Shown in pieces: positions 37,032 through 46,084 of a DNA stretch of 64,000 nucleotides. The translations under genes were made by a program, and so were the position numbers. Source of the DNA: Mucilaginibacter boryungensis (GTDB lineage: Bacteria > Bacteroidota > Bacteroidia > Sphingobacteriales > Sphingobacteriaceae); NCBI RefSeq assembly GCF_015221995.1, contig NZ_JADFFM010000001.1:2914001-2978000 (forward strand), given 5' to 3'. A model generated the notes under the pieces. That model searched no databases. It was given only the letters and a program-made list of their open reading frames with translations, and was not told the DNA's origin. Positions within the stretch are counted from its first letter, which is position 1, and the number at the start of each line of letters is the position of its first letter.

Positions 37032-37419
37032 GCGCGGTATGGGTTGTTTAGCGCTCATAGACCGAATGATTAGTTTATGATGATAAAGATTTGCGACAAG
37101 ACTACAATTAGTTAATAATCAAATAATTATAAAATACAAAATACATTTATCGCCTCGTTCTATTCATCCAAACCGTCATCTTTTCTGAATCAATTTTCTA
37201 TTATTTGGATTTTTCTTAAAAAATCGAATAATAGTTTAAATGTCAGCAAACAATTGAAAATCAACTATTTATAATTATTGTGATAAAATCGTACAATAAG
37301 AAGATAAATCAAGACATACTGTCGTGTAGCAGCCCGTCGATATTTGTTTCAATAAGCGGTTATCTAACTGCTGCCAATTACTAATCAACCGATCATTCAA
37401 CCGGTTTAAAATTTCAGGT

Positions 37420-37474
37420 CAGGTACACACCTGATAAATGATTTTTTATTAAGATCATTTATACTGTGTACCTG
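37420..37474 (+). promoter_or_regulatory. Composite 19-bp stem-loop upstream of susC
   Basis: Outer arms CAGGTACACA (37420-37429) and TGTGTACCTG (37465-37474), and inner arms ATAAATGAT (37434-37442) and ATCATTTAT (37454-37462), are perfect complements around an 11-nt loop, with only short unpaired bases between them. Each outer arm can also form its own small hairpin (CAGGT-ACAC-ACCTG and TGTAC-CT-GTACA), so alternative structures are possible. It lies 94 nt before the susC start and could be a leader RNA element or an operator. Confidence 0.6.
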
Positions 37475-37568
37475 TACAAATTTAATAACCCTTAATGATG
37501 CCCGCTACCTGGCAGCAGCGCAATAAAGCTTGGATTTTAATTCATAACCAATTATTAAATTTTAATCT

Positions 37569-40500
37569 ATGAAGGTAAATTTACAAAACAAGGATGCCCT
37601 AAAATCATCTTACAGGCCAGGGCTGGTTTTACTAATTTTTTTGTTGGTGTTTATGGCGGAAAGCCATGCAGCTACACCAACGGCTAATCCTCAAAAAGCC
37701 TGGCTCATCCCCCGCAATCTTGCTGACATCATTGTTAAAGGTACGGTTGCTGACAGTAAAGGCCTGGGGATTCCCGGGGCCACGGTTAAGAATAAAGCTA
37801 CCGGCAAATCTGTGGCGACGGATGCTAATGGCGATTTCTCTATTGCGGCCACATCGGGTAACGATGTGCTGGTAATCAGCTTTGTCGGTTACAAAACGCA
37901 GGAGATAACTATCGGCAACCGTAGCAGCATTAAAATTACGTTAGCAGAGGAAAGCACTTTACTTAACGAGGTGGTGGCCGTTGGTTTCGGTGCTCAAAGA
38001 AAACGTGACCTTACGGGTTCGGTGGTTTCGGTTAAAGCTGCTGACATTACTGCCCGTCCGGGTCCGAACCCTATCGAGTCGTTACAAGGCAGGGTTGCGG
38101 GTTTAGATATCACGCGCAGTTCGGGACAAGCTGGTGCCGGCGTTAACCTGCAATTGCGTGGTACACGTTCATTTACCGCCAGCGGCAACCCGCTTTTTAT
38201 CATTAATGGTTTACCCGGCGATTATGCAACCCTGAACGCTAATGATATAGAATCAATAGAGGTATTAAAAGATGCTTCATCTACCGCGGTTTATGGCTCG
38301 GCAGGTGCAAACGGTGTAGTTATTATTACCACAAAAAGCGGGAAAGATGGCAAAATGAATATCGACTTGAACAGCTATTACGGCTACAACGGTTTTTCCA
38401 TCACACCAAAAATACGCACCGGCGAAGATTATCTACAAGCCAAGCGCGATGCCTACTCTTATGTGTACGATGCAGCTAATAGCAAATGGACAACCACTGG
38501 TGCGCTTTGGCAATCGCCGGCCGATGATGCGACCATTTTTGGTGCCCAAAGGTATGCGTTGTATCAACAAGGGCAGTTTGTTGACTGGGCAAAAGAATTT
38601 TTACAGAAAGATGCCGCCACACAAGATTATAGCCTGGCAGTCTCCGGTGGTAATAAGAACACAAAAGCCTATGTATCTTTCAACTTACAGGATGAAAAAG
38701 GTCAGTATAAAGGAGATGATTACAAAAACTATTCAACGAGTATCCGCATAGACCACAGGGCAAAAGACTGGATATCTATCGGTACGAACCTACAGGCTTC
38801 CTATGTGATCAGGAATAAAGCCCAGGATAAACTGGAAAACGCGCTGGTTACCGACCCGCTGGTAAGGCCATACAATGTGGATGGAACACTCAATACCGAT
38901 TTGGGTAACAACGTTTATAACCTGCTGCTTAACTACCAACCGGGTGTATATGCTAATCTTGATAACAATACTAAGGTATTCTTTAATCCTTACGTGGAAC
39001 TGCGCCCGGTAAAAGGTTTAACAGTCCTTTCGCGTGCAGGTGTACATATGGATTATTCGAACACATACCAGTTTAATGGTATAGGCTCTGTTGCTTATGT
39101 ATACAATAATGCCAACATTGCTAAAGCCAGTATCGATCAAAACCGTTACATAGGCCTGCAATGGGAAAACGTTTTAACTTACAATTTAAAGCTGGCGCAA
39201 AAGCATGAACTGACGTTCACAGGTGTTACTTCATATTATTATAATCAAAATACCAACACCCAAATGAACCAAAGTAATATCACCTCAAATAATTTTGAAT
39301 GGTACAAGTTTACGGGTGACCAAAACAGTACAGCCATTTCCTCTTATACTATGTCTAAAACATTTGGTTTGGTAGGGCGTGTTAACTACTCCTATTTAGG
39401 GAAATATCTCTTCCAGGCTTCAATTCGCCGCGATGGGGCTTCTGTTTTATATTCTACCAACCGTTGGGATAACTTCCCGGCCCTTTCTGCAGGTTGGAGA
39501 ATTTCGGAAGAAAAATTCATGGCGTTCTCAAGGCCCTGGCTTGATAACTTGAAGCTTCGCGCAAGCTGGGGCATTGCCGGTACAGCTAAAATTGATCCGT
39601 ATAGTTCGGTTTCAAATGTGGAAAGCAACAATGCATCATTAGGTGGCACTACAGTACCTATTTACCGCAGTTCACCATTCCTTACCAACCCCGACCTGCA
39701 CTGGGAAAAATCGCACAATACCAATATAGGCTTAGATGCGAACCTATTTAATAACCGTATTGACCTGGCGGTAGATTATTACATCACAAATACCGATGGC
39801 GTAATTTACAGCGTATCCGAACCAAGCATTTATGGCACTTATAAACCCGGCGTGCAATATCAAACCTACCTTAATATTGCGCAAACCAATAATAAAGGTT
39901 TTGAAGTTGCCCTGAATACCCGCAACATCGTCACCAAAGATTTTGAATGGAGTTCCAACCTGACTTATTCAATAAACAGGGAGAGCATCCTTAAAATAGT
40001 TGGTGGGTTATCTAACAACATTGCTAATACCAACACGCCTTATACGCTTAGTATTGGCCAACCGGTAAATTCCTTCTTCAACTACAAACTGGATGGGGTT
40101 TGGCAAATAGGGGAAGAAGTTGATGCTGCAGCATTTGGCAAACGCCCCGGCGATTTGAAAGTAAATGTTCCCGGTATGACACACGTCGCCCCAGGCGTAT
40201 ATTCAAAACAAGCCGCCGATGGTACAACAACTTACTATTATGCTAACCTTGCATTGGCTAAACCATTTAATTCAGCTCTGACGGCTGCATCAGCAGTTTA
40301 TAATTACAGTTCTGTTGATTACCAAACGGTGGGTCACAACAGCCCTAACTGGTCGCTTGGTTTTCAAAACCAGTTTAAGTATAAAAACTTTGACTTGACT
40401 GTATACGCTTATATGCGCTGGGGACAAACCATCAGTTACAACATGATGGGCTGGTATCAACCTAATAGCTTCGCAACCAATGCCAGTCCTTCGCGTACGT

Positions 40501-40838
40501 TCCCGGTTTATTTCAACTATTGGACACCGACTAATCCATCTAACGATTTCCCGGTAATGAATTACCTGGCGACCAGTACAACAATGGTAGGTTTTTCAGG
40601 CTTGAACTATGTAGATGGTTCATTCTTCAAGATCAAAAACATCACGCTTGGTTATACACTGCCTACAAACTGGGCAAAAAAGATCTTCATACAGCGGTTA
40701 CGTATTTATAGCACTGTTACCAACCCATTAATTATTGCGAAAAGCCATTTGCTAAAACAATACGACCCGGAAATGAACGGCTCGCTGGCGTATCCATTAA
40801 CCAAACAGGTTGTATTTGGCTTAAACGTGACACTTTAA
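37569..40838 (+). CDS. SusC-family TonB-dependent outer-membrane transporter
   Basis: The 1089-residue protein has a long N-terminal signal (hydrophobic core LVLLIFLLVFMAESHA), a carboxypeptidase-like domain (DSKGLGIPGATVKNKATG, ISFVGYKTQEI), the hallmark EVVAVGFGAQRKRDLTGSV, plug motifs FIINGLPGDYATLNANDIES and VLKDASSTAVYGSAGANGV, and a barrel ending LTKQVVFGLNVTL. It is divergent from the complete HTCS regulator and paired with the SusD gene 51 bp downstream. No glycosidase gene follows, so its enzymes must lie elsewhere or it takes up free small molecules. Confidence 0.94.
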   Translation: MKVNLQNKDALKSSYRPGLVLLIFLLVFMAESHAATPTANPQKAWLIPRNLADIIVKGTVADSKGLGIPGATVKNKATGKSVATDANGDFSIAATSGNDVLVISFVGYKTQEITIGNRSSIKITLAEESTLLNEVVAVGFGAQRKRDLTGSVVSVKAADITARPGPNPIESLQGRVAGLDITRSSGQAGAGVNLQLRGTRSFTASGNPLFIINGLPGDYATLNANDIESIEVLKDASSTAVYGSAGANGVVIITTKSGKDGKMNIDLNSYYGYNGFSITPKIRTGEDYLQAKRDAYSYVYDAANSKWTTTGALWQSPADDATIFGAQRYALYQQGQFVDWAKEFLQKDAATQDYSLAVSGGNKNTKAYVSFNLQDEKGQYKGDDYKNYSTSIRIDHRAKDWISIGTNLQASYVIRNKAQDKLENALVTDPLVRPYNVDGTLNTDLGNNVYNLLLNYQPGVYANLDNNTKVFFNPYVELRPVKGLTVLSRAGVHMDYSNTYQFNGIGSVAYVYNNANIAKASIDQNRYIGLQWENVLTYNLKLAQKHELTFTGVTSYYYNQNTNTQMNQSNITSNNFEWYKFTGDQNSTAISSYTMSKTFGLVGRVNYSYLGKYLFQASIRRDGASVLYSTNRWDNFPALSAGWRISEEKFMAFSRPWLDNLKLRASWGIAGTAKIDPYSSVSNVESNNASLGGTTVPIYRSSPFLTNPDLHWEKSHNTNIGLDANLFNNRIDLAVDYYITNTDGVIYSVSEPSIYGTYKPGVQYQTYLNIAQTNNKGFEVALNTRNIVTKDFEWSSNLTYSINRESILKIVGGLSNNIANTNTPYTLSIGQPVNSFFNYKLDGVWQIGEEVDAAAFGKRPGDLKVNVPGMTHVAPGVYSKQAADGTTTYYYANLALAKPFNSALTAASAVYNYSSVDYQTVGHNSPNWSLGFQNQFKYKNFDLTVYAYMRWGQTISYNMMGWYQPNSFATNASPSRTFPVYFNYWTPTNPSNDFPVMNYLATSTTMVGFSGLNYVDGSFFKIKNITLGYTLPTNWAKKIFIQRLRIYSTVTNPLIIAKSHLLKQYDPEMNGSLAYPLTKQVVFGLNVTL

Positions 40839-40889
40839 GTATAAGATTTGATAACGGAAAGACCAATGATAAATCATAAAAAAATTAGC

Positions 40890-42956
40890 ATGAAAAATCA
40901 AAATATAAAGCGGACACTGTTTAGTTGCGGTTTATGCTTACTTATTACACTGTTCACACCTTCGTGCAAGAAGTTGGACGAGTTTAACCCTACTTCCCTA
41001 TCGGAAGATAACGTATTGAAAGATTTTGCAGGCTGGAAAGCCTACCAATCTAATTGCTACACCGGCCTTTGGGGCTCACTGATAGGCCTTCAATACGGTT
41101 TAACATCAGAATTGGGTACCGACTTATGGACATTCCCTTTTGCCAACCACAACCAATATAAGGATATAATGGCTTATGAAGCTTTCACTACCAGTTCGGG
41201 CATTATCAAGAATGTGTGGGATTTTGCATGGGGATCAATTGAGGACTGCAATAAAACTATTGGCCTGTCAACCCAATTAAAAGATGGTGCTGCCAATGCA
41301 AACGACATCAAGATATTAGTAGCTGAGGCTAAATGCCTAAGAGCTTACTACTATTCGGTAATTGTGGCTCAGTTTGGTGCCGTTCCGTTGATCACTACAA
41401 ACGATCCGGTAAAAACGTTAAGCCCTAAACGTAATACTATTGCAGAAATTTATGCGCAGATCATCTCTGATTTAACCACGGCCGCTCAAGATTTGCCGGT
41501 AACACCGTACCAAAACAACGCCGGTCGCGTTACTAAAAAGGCCGCGCTTGGCTTGCTGGCCCGCGCTTATGCACAAGGCGGTGGTGAGGGATTAACCGAA
41601 AACGGAAAATCATACTGGCAACGTGCTAAAGAGGTTGCAGATGACCTGATCACTAACAAAGGCGCTTATGGGGCGGCTATGTATGATGATTTTGCTAAAG
41701 TGTTTGCTTCAGCTAACAACAGGAACAATGCCGAGGCTTTATTCACAGCTTACGGCCTTAACCCTTACGATCCATCGTACGATGTGTTCACCGGTAATAC
41801 TAAACCAAACCTCTACCTGCACTATTATCCAAAATTTGACGATGCGTTCGGGACCGCTGATATTTTTAAAAGAGGTGTTAACTCCAATACTTCTAACGGA
41901 TATTACGGCAGATTGAACCAGCAATTCGTAGCCCCTACCAAATATCTTATCAACTGCTTCAACGCCACCTACGATAAACGCTGGGAGAATACTTTTGTAA
42001 CAGCGTTCACAAATTATTCGGGCGTACAGGCCATCAACAGTCTTGGTACAGGCGCCCCTGCTCCGGCCAACGTTACCTACGCAGCTGCAACAGTTACGCT
42101 TACCGCGGCTATGTGTACCAAATATGGTATTGATGCCTCGCATGTTGGGGAAAAAATATATCCTTATATTGATGTAAACGCCCGTAACGCTTCACAAAAT
42201 GCTACCTGGCAGTATATACCTTCAGTGTGGCCGAGTGGTAATTTGGGTAATACATCATCTTTGGTTACCGTTGCTAATGCGAACGTACACCCGTACCCAC
42301 TGAGCCCGACTGAAGACAGGTTCTTCGCTTATTTAAGTAAAGACCCGCTTACCGCCGCAGATAAGAAACTCCGCCGGTATGTAACTGTTAACATTGATGA
42401 CCTGTTCGACCCATCGGACGCTACCGGCAGTACTTATAAAGCGGTAGTTTCAACTAACGGCCTGCCAAACTCGGCCCTCGCAAATCTTTTCCCTGCCATG
42501 ATGAAGTTTAATCACAACTTCGACGGTGGATGGCTGGGCGGTAACTTCCAGCAAAAATTAGGTAATATCATGGTGATGCGTATGGCCGAGGTTTATCTTA
42601 TTGCCGCTGAAGCCACATTCCATGGTGCGACTGGCGGATCAACCGCAGTACAGGATTTAAACGTGTTACGTCAACGTGCCTGCCGCAACCCTGCCGATTT
42701 TAACCCAGGTACAGGCATGCAGTTAACTACAGCTACCCTGAACGACGTTTTTGATGAATACGCGCGTGAGCTTTGCGGCGAGTTTAACCGCTGGGCCTTG
42801 TTAAAACGTGAAAAAGCCTTTGAAACACGTTTGGCAGCTTATAACAATACAGCGTTTGTAAACTTTGTTCCGTCAAGGCATTACAACCGCCCTATTCCAT
42901 TCACATTCCTTAATCAGATCAACAACGCGTCTGAGTTTGGTACTAATGGTTATTAA
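40890..42956 (+). CDS. Large SusD-family lipoprotein
   Basis: The 688-residue product is long for SusD (commonly about 500-600). It has a lipoprotein signal (ITLFTPSCKK), the SusD core AEAKCLRAYYYSVIVAQFGAVPL and GRVTKKAALGLLARAYAQ, and a C-terminal part with RMAEVYLIAAEATFHG and a divergent YARELCGEFNRWALLKREKAF in place of the usual ERRxEF motif. Frame extensions to TTG at 40848 and ATG at 40866 exist; ATG at 40890 gives the proper signal peptide. Insertions in the central part (about residues 290-500) may form an extra ligand-binding surface. Confidence 0.9.
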   Translation: MKNQNIKRTLFSCGLCLLITLFTPSCKKLDEFNPTSLSEDNVLKDFAGWKAYQSNCYTGLWGSLIGLQYGLTSELGTDLWTFPFANHNQYKDIMAYEAFTTSSGIIKNVWDFAWGSIEDCNKTIGLSTQLKDGAANANDIKILVAEAKCLRAYYYSVIVAQFGAVPLITTNDPVKTLSPKRNTIAEIYAQIISDLTTAAQDLPVTPYQNNAGRVTKKAALGLLARAYAQGGGEGLTENGKSYWQRAKEVADDLITNKGAYGAAMYDDFAKVFASANNRNNAEALFTAYGLNPYDPSYDVFTGNTKPNLYLHYYPKFDDAFGTADIFKRGVNSNTSNGYYGRLNQQFVAPTKYLINCFNATYDKRWENTFVTAFTNYSGVQAINSLGTGAPAPANVTYAAATVTLTAAMCTKYGIDASHVGEKIYPYIDVNARNASQNATWQYIPSVWPSGNLGNTSSLVTVANANVHPYPLSPTEDRFFAYLSKDPLTAADKKLRRYVTVNIDDLFDPSDATGSTYKAVVSTNGLPNSALANLFPAMMKFNHNFDGGWLGGNFQQKLGNIMVMRMAEVYLIAAEATFHGATGGSTAVQDLNVLRQRACRNPADFNPGTGMQLTTATLNDVFDEYARELCGEFNRWALLKREKAFETRLAAYNNTAFVNFVPSRHYNRPIPFTFLNQINNASEFGTNGY

Positions 42957-43297
42957 GAATTATAAGATCGATGTGATCAGCCTTTAAAACGATGCGACTA
43001 ATACAGGGCTTTATCGCCCGTATTAGTTTCATATTTATATTGGTTAGGGCCTGTAATTTTGCAGGCCCTTTATAGTTACATCTTAATATGATATACTCCA
43101 ATATAGCAACTCTCATAAAACACATTGTTTTATGAGCTTCATTGATCCGATCTACGTTGATAAATTCTTGACCTTTATATATCAAGCTAAGTAACAGTAA
43201 AACTGTTTTTAAAGGGTTAAAGAGGGTAATATTTATAACTATAGTGAACATTATTGTAATAAGTATGTTGCATAATAAACTATAAGTTAATTTTATT
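42957..43297. other. 341-bp intergenic region with three hairpins
   Basis: No gene was seen. It contains two terminator-like hairpins after susD (listed separately) and a perfect 10-bp inverted repeat with a 5-nt loop at 43112-43136 (arms CTCATAAAAC and GTTTTATGAG). The last lies about 160 bp before the start of the Thr/Pro-rich protein gene and has no T-run, so it may be regulatory. Confidence 0.55.
42997..43069 (+). terminator. Two consecutive terminator-like hairpins after susD
   Basis: The first stem pairs 42997-43009 with 43016-43027 (GGGC/GCCC core, one bulge). The second pairs AGGGCCTG 43046-43053 with CAGGCCCT 43062-43069 and is followed by TT. They lie 40-113 bp after the susD stop and probably end the transcript. 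Confidence 0.6.
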
Positions 43298-43861
43298 ATG
43301 AAAAAGATCAGTTTAATATTAGCCATGGCTGGAATTATTTGGATAGTTCAGCCGGCTCGTGCTCAAAGCAACGACACAACCAAAAACAAAATCGAACTTA
43401 AAAAGAAAATTAAAACAGGGGTTCATGGCCGCCAGGTTACTAAAATTAAAATGGAAGGCAAAGGCACGCCAGGCAGCATAAGCGATGCGACTTCAAGCGC
43501 AGTATCGGGCAAACCGGTTACGCATGTAACCGTAACACCACCGCCGCCACCAGCACCTACACCAGCACCAGAACCGGTAGCCACGCCGCCTGCTGACCCT
43601 AAAGTAATTGTAGTTACCCCACCAAAACCGGAAAAACCTGCTGAAACTACAACCACTGTAACTACCACAACTGAATCAAAGCCAGCTGTAGTTGCTGCTA
43701 AGAGTACAACAACTACTCACAGGACAACAGCAGCCCGGACAGTGCATAGGACCACACCAGTTAGGCGTACAACCGTCTACAAAAAACCGGCTACTGCACC
43801 TACCATAAAAACCACTACAACTACTACCATTAAAAAAACTCCGGCTCCAGATGGTAATTAA
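43298..43861 (+). CDS. Secreted Thr/Pro-rich low-complexity protein
   Basis: The 187-residue protein has a signal peptide (MKKISLILAMAGIIWIVQPARAQ), a short Lys-rich segment (IELKKKIKTGVHGRQVTKIK), a Pro-rich stretch (TPPPPPAPTPAPEP) and a C-terminal half of Thr runs separated by Lys/Arg/Val. No enzyme motif is visible. Such regions are usually extended linkers or cell-wall/envelope spacers, and Thr clusters might be glycosylated or phosphorylated. It is convergent with the kinase/PBP operon across a strong terminator. Function unknown. Confidence 0.7.
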   Translation: MKKISLILAMAGIIWIVQPARAQSNDTTKNKIELKKKIKTGVHGRQVTKIKMEGKGTPGSISDATSSAVSGKPVTHVTVTPPPPPAPTPAPEPVATPPADPKVIVVTPPKPEKPAETTTTVTTTTESKPAVVAAKSTTTTHRTTAARTVHRTTPVRRTTVYKKPATAPTIKTTTTTTIKKTPAPDGN

Positions 43862-43901
43862 TTTTTTTGCCTTACGAGTAACATCTGGATAACAGGTATA
43901 G

Positions 43902-43940
43902 AAAAGAGGTCCTATAGTTGAAACTATAGGACCTCTTTTT
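43902..43940. terminator. Strong bidirectional terminator
   Basis: An 18-bp perfect inverted repeat (43902-43919 with 43922-43939, core GAGGTCCTATAGTT) begins with an A-run and ends with a T-run, so it can terminate transcription from both sides. It lies exactly between two convergent genes. Confidence 0.9.
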
Positions 43941-43976
43941 TAATACAATATTTTTAGCATACAATGCGTGCGATAC

Positions 43977-45281
43977 TTAAAAAATTCCAAGGAACTTTTT
44001 CCGCCGGTGTTTCTTCTTAGTTTCTGCCACTGGTTTGGCTTTTATTCTATTTGCTTTTTTTATACTATCAATAATACGGGCCTCAATTTCAGCGGTGTGC
44101 CTGGATGGCGGCAAATATGGACGCAACATATATGGCTTATAAGCGGCTGCGGTAGTGCGGGCCGAAACGTAAACTGTTTTTTGAGAAAGCAACCCGTAAA
44201 GGGTTGTACCAATAAGGATAATAATTAATACTATCGCGCCAATAATTACATTTTTTGAAACGTTTATGGTGGTTTTATGCAAAATAGCGGCAGCCTCCTG
44301 CTGCTGCAACAATTGCGTTTGCAGCATTTCATTTTCGGTTTTTAATACTACTATATTGTTATCGGTATTGCCTGCAGAAGTACTGTTTTGAATTATTGTA
44401 TTTTGCAGTTCCATGCCATTGTTAAACCGGTTGGCGGGTAATTTTTCCAGGCATTTATAAACAATATTCAACAGCCAGCCGGGTACCTGCATTTCATGCT
44501 GGCGCTGTTCATCTGTCCAGCTTTCCGGCAGATTTTGCCTTCTAAGTTCCAGCAGGTCCGGTACGGGTGCCTCCATATGGGCAATCATTACGGTATTGCG
44601 TGCTGTTTCTCCGTTATCATGCAACGGAAATGGTACGCGCCCTGTAAGCAATTCATAAAGTACAACACCGTAGCTGTAAATATCTGTTTGAAACAGCATT
44701 TGGCCCTCGTTTTGTTCGGGTGCCATAAACTCGATGGCCCCGGCATGGCGCATGCTGCTGCGCCGCTCTTCATCCGACATAACGGATAACCCAAAATCCA
44801 ATAACACGTAATTACCCGTATGGATATTGAACTTTACATTGTTGCTTTTAATATCGCCATGCTTAATCCCTACTTTATGGCAATGTGCTAAAGCGCTGGC
44901 TAACTGATCGGCTAACTTAATCACCTCCTTTATCGTAAATACCCTATCGTGCGGCTCGGCAAGCAGTTCGGCAAGATCGGGCCCCTCAATATACTCCATT
45001 TCAATAAATGGCAGCGATCCGCTTTCGGTGATGCCCGAACTTAGTATCTTCACCACATTGGGATTGGGCACCTCATTTACTTTTTTTAACTTTTCAACCT
45101 CGTTTAAAAAGTTTCGATAGTTCTTATCATCGGTATCTTCTGTAAAAATTGGTGTTGGCAAAAGCTTTACCGCGCTTAATATGGGGCCCATCCTGCGGCC
45201 TTTATATACAGAGCCCTGACCACCGGTGCGTAGCGCCCCCATGTTTTCAAGCCCCTCCATTATGGTAAATACTTTGCTCAT
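43977..45281 (-). CDS. Membrane Ser/Thr protein kinase (copy 1, basic tail)
   Basis: The 434-residue protein has an N-terminal kinase domain (residues ~10-295): glycine loop RTGGQGSVYKG, Lys39 in SAVKLL, catalytic loop HGDIKSNN (Asp143, Asn148) and DFG at 162-164. The usual Arg before the catalytic Asp is Gly, making it a non-RD kinase. A short coiled segment (about 310-335) and one membrane helix (344-365) follow, then an outside tail that ends very basic (KKKHRRKKFLGIF). No PASTA repeats are present. It is the last gene of the operon, 5 bp after the FHA gene, and is a close paralogue of the kinase at 52824-54167. It probably phosphorylates proteins read by the FHA partners. Confidence 0.92.
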   Translation of the reverse strand: MSKVFTIMEGLENMGALRTGGQGSVYKGRRMGPILSAVKLLPTPIFTEDTDDKNYRNFLNEVEKLKKVNEVPNPNVVKILSSGITESGSLPFIEMEYIEGPDLAELLAEPHDRVFTIKEVIKLADQLASALAHCHKVGIKHGDIKSNNVKFNIHTGNYVLLDFGLSVMSDEERRSSMRHAGAIEFMAPEQNEGQMLFQTDIYSYGVVLYELLTGRVPFPLHDNGETARNTVMIAHMEAPVPDLLELRRQNLPESWTDEQRQHEMQVPGWLLNIVYKCLEKLPANRFNNGMELQNTIIQNSTSAGNTDNNIVVLKTENEMLQTQLLQQQEAAAILHKTTINVSKNVIIGAIVLIIILIGTTLYGLLSQKTVYVSARTTAAAYKPYMLRPYLPPSRHTAEIEARIIDSIKKANRIKAKPVAETKKKHRRKKFLGIF

Positions 45282-45286
45282 CAGGG

Positions 45287-46069
45287 TTATTTTACCTTTT
45301 TATAGCTAAATTCTATCACTGCTGTCTCGCCAAGGATCACCTGGTCCCCCTCTTCAAGCTGATGCCCAATTTGGCTTGAATGCAGCTTAATCAGCGTACC
45401 TGTAGCGGACGAACGTACTTTAATCTTATTGCCCGGAGGAATGCCGCCTTCATCCGCAAAAAGCATAAAACAGCCCTTCTCATTATTCCATTCCAGGTGG
45501 GCATGCTGCCTGCTGATATATTTGTTGGCTTCATTATCAACATCACCGGGAAAAGAGATATGGTTAGTCCTGAAAAAGCCACCCTCAACCTGGGCCTTTT
45601 TTTCGCGGCCTATGTTTAGTTTGCCATCCTGGGATGTAATATGGTATTGGGGCTTTTCTGCTACGCCGTTTAATACGCGTATATATGCATCGCCTGTTTT
45701 TTGAATGGTATGATCCTTTGTACGGATAAATATAGCAGCGTTTATTTCATTAAATTTGACTGCTTCAGGCGGGAACTCATCGTTGAAATTGATCTCCAAT
45801 GCCCAATTATCCGGAAGGCCTAAGTCAAAGTCGTCCGCAATACGTTGTATTTCTTCCTTAAACTTGTCTGGTTCATCCTGATAGACTGCAGATTCGTACA
45901 TGTGCTTATCTGTAGCGGGTGGCGCAATAAACAAATTGATCCCCTTAATATTGCGGCCCTCGCCGCCTTCGGCTTTTTGCAGCTCTTCTTTTACAGCGCG
46001 CAGCAAAGAATCCCTCACGCCCTTTACATCTGTTGGATTATTATTGCTTTGACCAAATATATTGAACAT
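45287..46069 (-). CDS. FHA-domain phosphothreonine-binding protein
   Basis: The 260-residue cytoplasmic protein has an N-terminal region of unknown fold (about residues 1-120; a helix RDSLLRAVKEELQKAEG, then LALEINFND-like strands) and a C-terminal FHA domain (about 145-258) with the key binding residues: LNIGREK (Gly-Arg) and YISRQHAHLEW (Ser-x-x-His). FHA domains bind phosphothreonine, so it likely docks on the kinase, its substrate or the SEDS-PBP protein. The N-terminal plus FHA layout recalls actinobacterial FhaA, though I could not confirm homology. A GTG at 46072 precedes ATG 46069, which was chosen. Neighbour gaps are 15 and 5 bp. Confidence 0.87.
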   Translation of the reverse strand: MFNIFGQSNNNPTDVKGVRDSLLRAVKEELQKAEGGEGRNIKGINLFIAPPATDKHMYESAVYQDEPDKFKEEIQRIADDFDLGLPDNWALEINFNDEFPPEAVKFNEINAAIFIRTKDHTIQKTGDAYIRVLNGVAEKPQYHITSQDGKLNIGREKKAQVEGGFFRTNHISFPGDVDNEANKYISRQHAHLEWNNEKGCFMLFADEGGIPPGNKIKVRSSATGTLIKLHSSQIGHQLEEGDQVILGETAVIEFSYKKVK

Positions 46070-46084
46070 CACTTTTTATGTTAA

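Larger units (their letters stand above)
36926..37568. other. 643-bp divergent intergenic region between HTCS and susC
   Basis: No gene was seen. The region must contain promoters for the regulator (leftward) and the SusC/SusD pair (rightward). It holds a 10+10-bp inverted repeat at 37003-37031 and a long composite stem at 37420-37474, listed separately. Confidence 0.6.

Noticed and set aside
42943-43326. Minus-strand open frame of 127 codons over the intergenic region after susD
   Set aside because: It is Ile/Leu-rich only because the DNA is AT-rich, crosses two terminator hairpins and overlaps the start of the real gene at 43298.
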